Source: Pardosa pseudoannulata
Lineage: Eukaryota > Arthropoda > Arachnida > Araneae > Lycosidae
DNA: 64,000 bases
Reading direction: 5' to 3'
Assembly (NCBI GenBank): GCA_032207245.1
Contig: CM063502.1
Span: forward strand, 115,338,197-115,402,196
Of this stretch, positions 36,094-47,625 are shown in pieces (positions within the stretch are counted from its first letter, which is position 1; every line of letters begins with the position of its first letter). The notes beneath the pieces were generated by a model. That model saw nothing but the letters and a program-made list of their open reading frames with translations, did no database searches and had not been told where the DNA came from. The translations under genes and the position numbers were made by a program.

Positions 36094-37047
36094 ATACAAA
36101 AACATAGATTTCTTTAAAGTTTTAAATATATAAATACCAAAAAGAGTTAAATAGCTACATTAAATAAATAAAATTTAATTATTTAACATTTAATAACATT
36201 TATCGAAACATAATTCTGACTTTAAGTACAATTCAAAAATATTAAATGTAAAAGCATTTAAATTTTCCATGAGTCTAAAAATAACAAATTTATGTAACAA
36301 TACCTCCTACAGAATAGGTCCTAAATATCTTTATCATTTAGTGAAAATTTCCCATTAAAACTGTATTTCACTTGAATTTTTTCATCGAAGCAAATTACAT
36401 ATTATTATCTATTGATCTAACTTCTGCCACCATATTTCATTTACAAAAATTAAACAATTTTATCGAAAGTACCTAACTGACCAACTGTATCAAACACCTT
36501 GAAAATAATTAAATTGTGCAATCAATTAAATAATCTCCCCAATCTTGAATTTTCTATAAAAATATAATTATAAAATATAATGTGTGTATTTATTAGAATG
36601 TAAATATTTTGGTTCTGTCTTTGTTCTAAACTTAAATATACAGCCTATTCCAGAAGTTCCCAATTAAGCATTACGATCTACTTTTAAGACACCGAATCGT
36701 TAATAACCATCTTCATCTTCGGCTCACGGTATTTTTTCAGAGATTCTTCACTAACAACCAAGCAAATTTCAATATTTTTTAATCGTTTTATTTTATTTAA
36801 GCAACTACTCGCAATGCAACCGTATTGCTGGATGAAAGTGCGGAAGTTGGGTGTACGATGAATACGATAATATTATACACCATCTCCGACAATTAGATAC
36901 ACGTGGTCATTAGTGAAGATGGTCAACACTATAAATTACAACTTAACAAACAATTAATAAGAAATAAACATAAGCGTGCACGAAGGATCGTGCTACAGAC
37001 AGAACTGCATACGATACACTAGATCATCGTAACAAAGCGGAATGATT
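36094..37047. other. AT-rich then CpG-richer interval before the 37 kb SINE
   Basis: From about 36820 the sequence becomes richer in CG (GCGTGCACGAAGGATCGTGC) and continues past the SINE to about 37450. An old insertion that was later hit by the SINE is likely, but no family is recognisable. Confidence 0.4.
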
Positions 37048-37057
37048 CTTTTTACTT

Positions 37058-37239
37058 AGTGGCCGAACGATGGCCGATTGGTTAGGGCGCTGTTCGTCGG
37101 TACCGGAGTTCGTGGGTTCGAATCCCGCTATGGCATGGATGTTCGTAGCCGTTCGGAATCGGCTTTAAGCAGTAGGTCCCGGTCTCATTAGCCCGCGTGT
37201 GCAAAACAGTAGACCGTAGCGCTCCAAATCAAACCAAAC
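37058..37239 (+). mobile_element. tRNA-derived SINE, full length
   Basis: The A-box TGGCCGATTGG (37071) and B-box GGTTCGAATCC (37115-37125) are intact. The family body and an AAATCAAACCAAACC tail follow. The element is bounded by a 10-base duplication, CTTTTTACTT (37048-37057 and 37240-37249). The base between the anticodon-like arm and the B-box differs from the other copies (TTCGTCGGTACC), which could mark a subfamily. Confidence 0.92.
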
Positions 37240-37952
37240 CTTTTTACTTTGTGAAAGTCAGTTACGGTTGCCGTACCAAGATTCCAGTCAAGCTGCAACC
37301 GTGTATTATAATTCCGTCAAGTCAGGAGTTGCGATATGCGGTGATGTAATTGTTCATAGACACCGCAAAAGTTTCAAAGTTCAGTTAACATCACTTTCGC
37401 AGTAACGGACGTAGAACTATCGGAAAACCAACTGGAGACCCCTTCTTATTGGAAGAATCACCATGTAAAATGTCAACACAAATATATAACTGACATTTAT
37501 TTAATAAAAGTTAATAGCTAAAGTGAGTTGGTTGAATTAACTTTCAGGCTGTAGAAAATCAACGTACATCTATCAAGCAAATAAATATATATTTAAAAAG
37601 GGTTATTAATCTGCCTACTTTGATCTTTTTTATGTTTTTTATCTGTCTATAAAAGAAACTAATAAAAAATTACACTGTAGACCTATAAAGTTCGAGTCTA
37701 CTTATAGGATTGTGCTGTTCGGAAATTGCTGAAACAGTTGTTGACATCATAAAACTTGCCCATACTTGAAATCGCTATTTTATTCGTTATTTTCTTATTT
37801 TTCATTTGGCGAGTTATCATTCCACTACATTATCTGACGTATACCTAAAAACTGAAGATTTTTCGGTGGTCCTTCCTGATCAGAGGCTTAAGACAGTCTG
37901 TACCTTTTGCCCCCTCCCCCCCCCTTTGCTACGTTTGTGCACATTCTGTAAA

Positions 37953-38170
37953 GGTTTGTATTCTTTCAAGATCTTGTCGAGTGGATGATGGTCGAATCAG
38001 AACCATGACCGCTGCTTTCAGTGCCGAAGTTCGAGGGCTCTACAACCAATGCTGGTTGGATGTTCGTGGCAGTTCGGAACAGGCTTTAACATTAGAAAGT
38101 TATCTTTACTTCTCAGAGACGTTCCATAATTTTTAAAAGAAAGGTTGAAAATACCTTTAATGTGCAATAA

Positions 38171-38213
<43 letters not shown>

Positions 38214-38613
38214 AAGTTTATATATTACTTGTCTTTCCTTGCTTCATAATATTTTTTTAAAAAGTTCTCTTTCAGATAAAACAATAACAACAACGTTCAG
38301 CCAGATCAGGTTTGTATACATTCAAGGTTTTGTCGAATGGACGATGGGCATTGCTTTCACGGCTGTAATCCTTGGATTCTGAAACCAATGCTGGCATGAA
38401 GGTTCATGACTGATCGGATTCGACTTTAACCCTAGAACTTTGTTCTTATACCTGGGAGACGTTCTGTAAGTATAATAAGAAGCTGAAAGTAACCTTAATC
38501 TGCAATAACTACTTTTTGAAAATTTAAGTGTATATATAATTTTCCGTGTTTTATAATAAATTTTTAAAAGTTATCTCGCAGATGTAACAATAGTAACGTT
38601 CGGCAAGAACAGG
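37953..38613. repeat. direct tandem duplication of about 330 bp derived from a SINE
   Basis: Unit 1 (37953-38308) and unit 2 (38309-38613) share GGTTTGTAT, TTGTCGAATGGA, GCTGCTTTCA, GAGACGTTC, a TGCAATAA block and an AACGTTCGGC-type end. The first half of each unit resembles the tRNA SINE (GGTTGGATGTTCGTGGCAGT, TTCGGAACAGGCTTTAAC). Unit 1 has gained a T35 run at 38174-38208 where unit 2 has only a short T run. Confidence 0.8.
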
Positions 38614-40431
38614 ATAGTGATCTAGAATTAAGCGGCAGATCTATTTAGCCATTGTATAGCAAATATCTGATACTAGCACTCCAAACCACTGTGTTATCCC
38701 TACTCACCAAAATTGATTTTTGATTAACTATTTGGGAAACAATGCTCTAGATATCACACTTTTAACTATTTCCACGGAGCTACAAATAGCCGTGACTTTA
38801 GGGACACAGCGTTGTGCAGCGACATAGCAGTTGTACAGAGTCCCACCTGTGCCCCATCCTCTATCACTTGTCTTACGAACCTCATTGGAAGATGCAATTT
38901 GAGCAAAACCATCAGACAACTTGTCAAAAAGAAAAATGCTCTGTTAACTTTTTCCAGTATTTAAAGCTGTAAGAGTATGAAATAGAGAATAATCCTTAAA
39001 TCATCTCCCAAGCAATCTTCCAAGCTTTTTTAAGTTTCCTACTTTATCTCAGCTATAAAATTTAATTTTTTTTAAATTTTATTTCCGATCCCAGCATTTT
39101 GGCTCTATTGAATAATATATTGTTAATTAACACAGATGAAAGCACTTATTAATTTTTAAAGGACATTATGACTTATTATTAATAAAAATGTTAAAAATAA
39201 ATTTCTGAACTTAGGTAGCACGTTATTTTTTGTTTGCCATTCAAATTATTCATAAATTTTTTTTTTCGTGAAACATTTTTCTTCGTCACAATGAGAAATT
39301 GTACTTTTCTTAAAACTGCGCATAACACAAAACATCTGGCTTCTTCCCTGCTAAATTTATTTTACACGAAAACAAATTCTGATTACAATAGACTTAATTG
39401 ACCCCCAAGATTCCTCCTCGGAAAGAAATGTTTATTCAGAAATCTTTAATATATTTCAGCAAGAAAACACACCTGCGTAGAGATCTTTTAAACTTGTAAA
39501 TAAAAATCCTACTCTCGATATATTATCTTTAAATTAAAATTATTCCCTTATTTTACCCTTTCGGATATCGGTTTTCTAAACGTATATCGACGATAAAAGC
39601 TGAAGGGAAAGAAATACCTATATATCGGTATACCAGTAGAAAAGCCTTTTGGGCATCCCAACCGGATCACGCAAAGCCAAAGACCTCGCAAAATAATAAT
39701 GAGATACCTTTATTGTTAATGAGTTTTTATTAACAAGGTAGTCGATAAAAATCTATATCAGTGGTCGTCAAAGTTATGAAGTTTCTGAAGATTTAAATAC
39801 TACTGAGATATAGAAAAAAACCAGGACAGCAATAAGAACTTCTTATTTCAAATCTTACATTTGTTTATTGCCTATAAACATACATCTCTAGTTAATATGA
39901 AATCAATTTTAATAAACCTGTATATAATAAAAATAAATTTAATTATACAAAAGAAAAAAATGAAATGTCATTAATAATAAATTTTAATAGTAAGAACAGA
40001 TTTTTCGCTAGACTTATTAACTTTAATGGGAAGGATAGCACTCTTTTTTGGTCATTAACAAGTTTTTTAAAGTTGGAAGAGTAGGCAGTGACTGATATTT
40101 GAAAACAGTTTTCCAAATGTCTCTCAGTCAATTTTAAATATTTTAAAGTAAATTGTTAAATGTTAGGAAAAATCAGTTATAGGTATTTTAACCCACTTTT
40201 TTTTTTAATAAATAATCTTTATACATTATCCATTATAATTCTGGTACTTTATACAAAAACAGAGAAGATAGAGACGGCTAAAAAACTATATAATTAATGG
40301 CTTCAAAATTGAGATACAAAATTTTAATTCACAACAATACATATGACTTCATTCACGTTTAATATCTATGCCGATTCATATAACAATTCTTCTATCTCCC
40401 ACCGGACAATGACGTAAACGGTCGGATGCTG
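38614..40431. other. intergenic interval
   Basis: A 63-codon minus frame at 38728-38919 is unsupported. A hAT-like end motif (CAGTGGTCGTCAAAGTT) occurs at 39761 without a partner. Confidence 0.5.
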
Positions 40432-40458
40432 TTTTTTTTTTTTTTTTTTTTTTTTTTT

Positions 40459-40585
40459 AATCAAAAGCAGTGGGTTCATATCCTACTGCTGCCGTGGATG
40501 CTTGCTGCTGCTCAGAATCAGCTTCAAGCAGAGGACTTTTGTCATTAGCCCACATGTAGTAGAATGTAGCAATCCAAACCAAACC
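40459..40585 (+). mobile_element. degenerate SINE next to a T-run
   Basis: GTGGGTTCATATCCTACTGC (a decayed B-box), CGTGGATGCTTGC, CAGAATCAGCTTCAAGCAGA and GTAGCAATCCAAACCAAACC follow a T27 run at 40432-40458. The A-box half is lost, apparently replaced by the T-run. Confidence 0.75.
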
Positions 40586-41270
40586 ATCAGCCTTTCAATG
40601 ACTGCACAATCCGAAATATCTATTGATGACCTATTTCCACATGGTTTACATAGCATTTACTACTAAGATGTAAAAAAGTACTAACAAATCTTTTTAAAAA
40701 ACATTGCTGTTTTAGATCTAGAAAAAAAGATTTGATTTTTAAAATTGATGCATTTTAATGTATAATAAAAGTATAGTTTATCAAGTTAATAATACTTTTT
40801 CCCTCTTTTCCTCAGTACTGATATTTTCATATTGTAGTTGTTATTTCTGATGCCACTTAGACAAACCTAGCACAACAGGGCCATACGCTACCCGTATTAA
40901 AGCAAGGGGTACGCCTTTCGTTTTTAATAAGCACCGTTAAGGTAAAAGAACGACTTTGCTCAAGTGGGTCCTCGTAATTTTGAAGCAGGGACCAAGGATA
41001 TTTTCTTAATTTTGTTTTATGTAAAACTGTATAAATCAAACACATGAAGTTAAAATGCTTTGTAATCTCGAGGCTATGTTGCAAAAATATAAATTCAGGT
41101 AACAGTCTACAATAAAGGTTTAACATTAATTATTTTTAATTTAAAGTCTTTTAAATCATTAATTGTACACAATTTTTATAGAAATGTTCAAATAGGTGTT
41201 GTACTCGAGTTTCCCCGTTCTAGAGATATATGTGACCACCATGATAATAGTCTAGTCTCTGAAAATAAGA

Positions 41271-41311
41271 ATTGTCAAGTACAAAAAAAGCATTGTCAAG
41301 TACAAAAAAAG
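41271..41311. repeat. 20-bp perfect direct repeat
   Basis: ATTGTCAAGTACAAAAAAAG occurs twice, separated by one base. Replication slippage is the likely cause. Confidence 0.9.
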
Positions 41312-42522
41312 ATATAATTCTTATTTTAAAAGTATAGTGTTTTAGGTAAATTTTACTTATTTTTCTACATTAACAATTGCACAAAGTTAATTCTGATAAA
41401 ATGGAGAAAATTTTCGACGTAAGTGGATATACAAAATAAATTCTAAAATGAGGATAAAGCTATAAGTTAATTTTCAATCACTGGTGTGCATCTTTGTATG
41501 CTTAATACATTTAAAAATTATTTAGTTAAATTTAATAATGAAAACATTTATTAATTATATTTACTTTCACTAGCATAAAAACACTTTCAAAATTTATTTT
41601 AATAACTTGATTAATAATCCTAATACATAAGGTACTTAAATTAATTTGATAAACTAAAAGATAAGTACACTACATACATTAAACTGCCTTCCTCCCTCGG
41701 TTTATTTTCCTCTTTACTAAAAAGATTTTGTCTAAAATTCAATTACACGTTAATAATGTAATTTATAATTTTTTCAGTAGCTGTCATGTCATTAATTCTA
41801 TAAAATAAATAGTTTTACAAGCAAACTGTTCAGCATATTTTATGTGTTTTTAATACATGATATAAAATGCAGCTGATGTAAAACTTGCATCATTCATACT
41901 GTACAATTATACTTATTTAAAATTACAAATTTCACGACATAAAAGCAAAAAAAATTCCTTTCATTTTACTTTAATTTTTGCTACTGGTTTAAAAAAAATA
42001 AAAATCCGTTGTCTTTTGGGTGAACAATTCACGCTTTAAGTTACAATCTAAATTTTTGTAAAATTAGAAAGAAATTGTAGCATTTTTCCAAAAATGCGTC
42101 CAAAAATTCTTTCAGATTATCATTAACTTTTTCATGTAAATTGGCATTCTAACATTTTACTGAAGCTTTTTTTCTTTCGATTTTTTGGATTTTTGCTAAA
42201 GAAATTTTCTATCCATCTTAACTGGTCCAATAGAACTATTGCATTGATATCAGTGCATTTATAGAGCACATCAAAGACATTAAATCTTGAAAAAAATTTT
42301 TAATTTTTTATGCCAATCATTTCCAAACATTTTGATGCCACAATATTTCCTACATTTAAACTACAAACAAACAGTTATAACGATTTAAACATCATCAATA
42401 TTCCTTCTTGATTTAAATTAACCAATGTTTTCTCTCAGTATTCATAATTTTTGGTTTGTGATCACGATACCTTGAAAAATGTTCTTAATAATTCCGTGTA
42501 CTAGTGTAATTACATATTTAAT

Positions 42523-42867
42523 ACTACTAGTAAATCAAATATTTAATTACAATCACTATATAAATTTTGAAACTTTAATAAAAATAACTTACGCTATATT
42601 CTTATTCATTTTATTTACAAAAGGATTTCCATATAAATAATTTATGTATGCTAGACCTACCGTGCTATGATGCAAAGAAGCGACCGCATCAGACAGATTA
42701 CTAGCAAATCAAATATTTAATTACTGTCACTATATAAATTTTGAAACATCATTAAAAATAATTTACGCTATATCCTATTTCATTTTATTTACAAAAGGAT
42801 TTACAAATAAATAATTTATGTATGCAAGACCCGCCGTGTTATGATGCAAAGCGACTGCATCAGACAG
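42523..42867. repeat. direct tandem duplication of about 175 bp
   Basis: Copies at about 42523-42698 and 42699-42867 share ACTAGTAAATCAAATATTTA, CACTATATAAATTTTGAAAC, TTTATTTACAAAAGGATTT, AATAATTTATGTATGC and ATGATGCAAAG with CATCAGACAG. It is non-coding. Confidence 0.9.
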
Positions 42868-43386
42868 CACCATAAGACTTATGAAATATCAACATGTAAG
42901 TGTTAGTTTACGAAACTTTACAGGCTAAAAATGTGTAGATTTCTGGTGTTATGGTGCAAAATTTTCAATTGACTTATTTTAGTTCAGGTTAATGGGTGAT
43001 AGAGCCTTTATCGGTTAAAAATTTTTCATACACACAATACGGCCCGCTGATATAAGATGCACCTCCAATGCATCCCATGGAGCTTTTGGGGTTGGCCAGA
43101 TCTGCATTACCCATGATAGAGAGGAAATCTTTTCTCTACTTTTTTCTTTTTGTAGATGGTACTTTCTATGTTTAACCCTGGAATGCATAACATGTGTATT
43201 TTGAACCCAGGTGCAAATCTCCTGTTAAGTCTTACCCCCCTCGCCTTTAAGCAAATAAATTATATTTGTAAGGAAATTAGTAATTTACTAATAGTTGGTG
43301 TTATAAAAATTATTGAAATAAACCCGCACTGTGTTAATATAGGGATCGTAACACTCTTTCATCCTTTAAGATTAACGCTGGCCAAA

Positions 43387-43537
43387 ATGGCTAGAGAGTT
43401 ACCTATCAGAAGCAAAGTCGGTTTGTTCGAATTCCCCGGCTGGAATGAATGTTCGTAGTCATTCAGGATTGGCTTTAAGCATCTGGTCCTGGTCTAATTA
43501 TCACTCATGTTGCAATCATAACGATCCAACCCAAACC
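43387..43537 (+). mobile_element. degenerate SINE
   Basis: ATGGCTAGAGAGTTA, GTTCGAATTCCCCGGCTGG, ATGTTCGTAGTCATTCAGGA, TTGGCTTTAAGC, GGTCCTGGTCTAATTATC and a CCAACCCAAACC tail follow the SINE order. The B-box is damaged. Confidence 0.75.
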
Positions 43538-46500
43538 TATGATGTTTAAAATTACAGTCCGTTCACATGTGAGAATAGACTATAATTTTAAATCTAACAA
43601 GAGAATTACTTACAATTCCTTTTTTAAAAATGATTTATTTCTATAAATAAATTTAACAACAAGTAAAAGTAAATAAATAAAAAATTTGCCATTCTATCAA
43701 TATAAATTAAAGATGAAAATATAAAATTTAAATACTTAAATTCTTTTTCCTAGGTAAAATTTGCTAAGTAAAACAATCTAATGTTTAAAAAGAAAGCTAA
43801 ATACAACCCAGTGTTTTGCATAAGAAAAGTTTAATTTTACTTAATTTTATACTATCCTATGCTTTTTTCATTACAAGAAAAATAAGTTTAATAAAAAGCC
43901 CCATGAACAACAAAAAAAGTGTGTAGGAAAAAAGTGTATGTTTAATATCCTAATAGCTTTTTTTTTTAAAGTTTTTAAACTTGATTTTTTGCAGCATATG
44001 TTAAACAAACCTTAACTTATTGCTTAGAAAAAGTTTCTAGATGTTTAAAAAAATAAAAATTTATATCATAATATAATAACCTATATTTTAATAATGGAAT
44101 ATTCTATACTAACTTAGCTGTAGTATTACCTGAAATTTTTATACGTGTTGAATATGTGTTATTTTTATGCTAGTCTATAATAAAAATGACAAAATTAAGA
44201 AAAATATGTTTTTGTCTTTAAAACATGTTTTTTTAAAAACAAAAACATGTTTTTTTGGACAAAAACATGTTTTAGTCTTTAAAAAATTAAAATGAAATAA
44301 AATAATTACAACATTTAATTATTTTGTCTATGCAACTATTTAAAATGTTTTAAATATTACCAGTAAAATTATAATAGTCCATTAATTTAATTAATTAAAC
44401 TTAGTTGCAATTTTTAGAAAAATATATTAAACCATTACTCAAAAATTGCACATAAGTTATAAAATTGCAGACTTAAGAAAGCTCAATTTAAAGGTAACAG
44501 TATTTTTAGACAAAATAATTCAAAATAAAATGCTTGCATATTATTTCATTTACTTCATAACCTATTAATATAAATTAAACAACCTATCATAAGCAGAAAA
44601 TAATGATATATTATCATGGGGAGCCACTGGTCAGTAAATTTAACATGTCTCAAATGCTTTTAGTGCTCCATAGATTAACTTGTTTACAAATGCCATATTT
44701 TAATTTGATATTTAACAAGAAAAACTTCTAAATGTACTTTAAGAATTTAAAAACTTTAAAATCACAAAATGTAAGAACATTCAAAAACATAAACTGCTGA
44801 CATGTCCCTTTAAATGCTGTCTTTTAATAACAGTATGACACTAATTTTATCATAAATTCATTTATACTGTGAAATTCATAATGAGGTTTGTTTTAAAATG
44901 TTCCTAACCAACTAATATATAAGGCAATGAAGAAATTTTGGATTTTCTGACTATTTCAAAAGTACATGACCCTTTATTTATGCAATACAATTACCAAATA
45001 GTTTTTATCTTTAGTTATTTCCCTCGTTCAATTGAAAATTATAATAAAATAGAGTATTACAAACTTAAAACAAGCAAAAATAATTCTTATATCGTATCTT
45101 CTACAACAGTATGTTTTTTTTTTTAATAATACAAAAAATTTTAACAATACATAAATTTAATATAAATAAATCCTTATTTTATAAAAAATCAAATGTAGAT
45201 TCCTAATAAATGAGTTATACAATAATCTTTATTTTTTTTTTAAACATAGTTCCTTAAAAATAATTCATTACATGGAAATGGAATTTATTGAAAGATATTA
45301 AACAGCCATGGTCTATGTGACTCTTTTATATAGAAATCAATGAATAATAATGAATCAATAATTTATGAACAACCATAAATCATATTATAAAAATATTTGA
45401 TAAGTATAGCTTTTAGACGAGAACAATATGAAGTGATTATTCTCAACCTTTTTGGTCTTCCATACATGGCACAGAAAATTACATCAGTAAACTATTAAAA
45501 CTAGTGATAATCAAATTTCAAAAGCTGTTTAATATATAGGAACAGAATAGTACAGAAGAAAAAGTGGGGGTACTTTTATCCAATTTCTGCTTTTAAGCTA
45601 CACTAGCTTGAATAAAAGTTATGATTATAGCACATCTTACTGAGGACAGAGTACTTAGTAAAAATGGATCACACCTTTTAAAAAAGCATGGTGATTCTAT
45701 TGGAAATAAATAAAAAGTATAGATCCTGATGAGATGAACTTCACTTTTGCTTTTAACAGAATAATAATATATAAAATGTTGAATGAAGACTTCTAAAACA
45801 TATATTTCAATTTATTTTGTAAAATGGCTTCATATTAACTAACTTATTAAAAGGAGATAGAAAACTAATTACTATTTAATCATAATCAGTTGTGTAATTT
45901 CTATCAAGAAAATAAGCTGTTAATCTAAATAATAATAAATAAATTTTTTCATTAGCAGTGATGGATGTGCCTTCCTAAGGTGAGTTGGATGATTTGAGCT
46001 TCATGACACTGACTTCACTTGAGATAAAATATGCTTAACAGAAGAAACAAAATACTTTATGGAAGGAGAAGCATAATAAAGGGTATATATAAACAACCAG
46101 AGTATAAAAATTATTTAAAGTAATAAAAGGAGACAACTAGTTTAAAAAAAACTAGTAAAATTTATAAATACTATAAAAATTAGAAATCATACAAGCAGAT
46201 AAAATATAAAGCATAAAAAGCATATTAATATGCATAAAAAGACAAAATAATGAAGCACATATGAGCAAACCATATGGGACGATAAAAACCAATATGTTAT
46301 TGATATGATACCTTCCTAAGGTTGATCAAAACTAAGGCAAGCGTATAGAGTCAAATTGAACTTCTACCTTTATAGTAACTCTAGGTTATGAAAAGAGTTT
46401 GAAGCATCAAGTTTTATGTTTCTGAGCAATTAAATTTTATTGCATCCTATATTGTTTTATAATACAAAATTGAAATAAAAATACCTGAATAATTTACTAA

Positions 46501-47439
46501 GAATAATAGCAAAAAACAAGTATCAAGAAGACAGGCATGAAAGTGGTCAGGGGCTTTAAAAAGGTGAGAAAAGTAACTAAAAGTAACAAAGGAAGAAGAG
46601 GAAAGTAACAAAAAATATTTCTTTTTATAAAAACAAAGATTTAAAAATTATGTTAATGCTGAAAAATTATCTATATCAGTGGTTCCTAAACGTTTTTGAA
46701 TCCCAGCATCTTTAATTAAGATTTTCTAACACTGTACTGAAAGTTTGCAATATAACACTGCACAGTTTAACAATAGCAATCTTACATTAAGAAACACTAG
46801 CAGTTGTACAAGTATTAAGATATACTAGGTACAAATATTAAATGAAGTTGCTTCAGTTTCTGTTCTATATGGAAGGATTCTTGGTGTTTTTAAGAAGCTG
46901 CCAGTTAGACCAATGCTGAAAATACTCTCTATATTAATAATACTAACATATAACTTCAATCTCACTGTGTTTGTTTTCCCAAACAAAAATAATATGACCT
47001 TTCCCATCTTCATTCACTAATCAATATTTTTTTCAAGTAAGCACTTACCCTTTTTATTAAAATTTTAGCAGCTGATAACCAAAATATACAACCATATCTT
47101 ATTGGTAAATAAGTCATTTATTAGGTATAATCTGAATCATAACTGAATTTTTAAGTTAAGATCTAAAAATGCCCAATTTTGAGGGTCTAACATACAAAAA
47201 TTGGGCAGATCTTTTAAGAAAAGGGACTTTTAGGGTCAATTTTCACCAAAAGAATGACAAAAGTTATTGATTAAAAAAAAGTGACTAACATGAAGAACAA
47301 ACAGCAATGTAGGTGAAGCTAAAAATGTTTTCATCATATTCTTATATTATTAGCCATAAATATATGAATACTGCTATAACTATATGAATACTGCTATGGA
47401 CTTTTCCTCAAATAAATTTAATTTTACTTTTAAAAACTA
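43538..47439. other. AT-rich non-coding interval
   Basis: No gene recognised. A palindrome-rich patch with repeated AAACATG/CATGTTT lies at 44205-44283, and a hAT-like end motif (CAGTGGTTCCTAAACG) at 46678 has no matching partner. This sequence lies downstream of PDHX, but far beyond its likely 3' UTR. Confidence 0.55.
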
Positions 47440-47625
47440 TGCATTTTTATAAATGACTGCAGTGGAAATACACATTTATATTTTCTTAATTAAAAAATTC
47501 AACAATAAATAAATATCAATCAAAACTAATTCTTAATAAACATACCTATATTTTGTATACATAGCAATATATATCAGAAATTTCGGATAGGAGGGGGGGT
47601 TGAACCCCAAAATTTCCCTTTTTCT
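47440..47625 (+). repeat. dispersed repeat, copy B
   Basis: TTTTTATAAATGACTGCAGT, GGAAATACACATTTA, TATTTTGTATACATAGCAAT and GGAGGGGGGGTTGAACCCC are homologous to copy A at 35.76 kb, about 11.7 kb away and in the same orientation. Confidence 0.65.

Noticed and set aside
40857..41126. 89-codon minus-strand ORF
   Set aside because: No recognisable domain and no splice or promoter context. I could not distinguish it from chance.
43156..43458. 100-codon plus-strand ORF
   Set aside because: Its last third is SINE sequence and the start codon is GTA/GTN-like context without support. It is probably a chance frame.
46678..46700. hAT element starting CAGTGGTTCCTAAACG
   Set aside because: No matching inverted end or 8-bp target duplication was found nearby. 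The similar motif at 39761 is also single.
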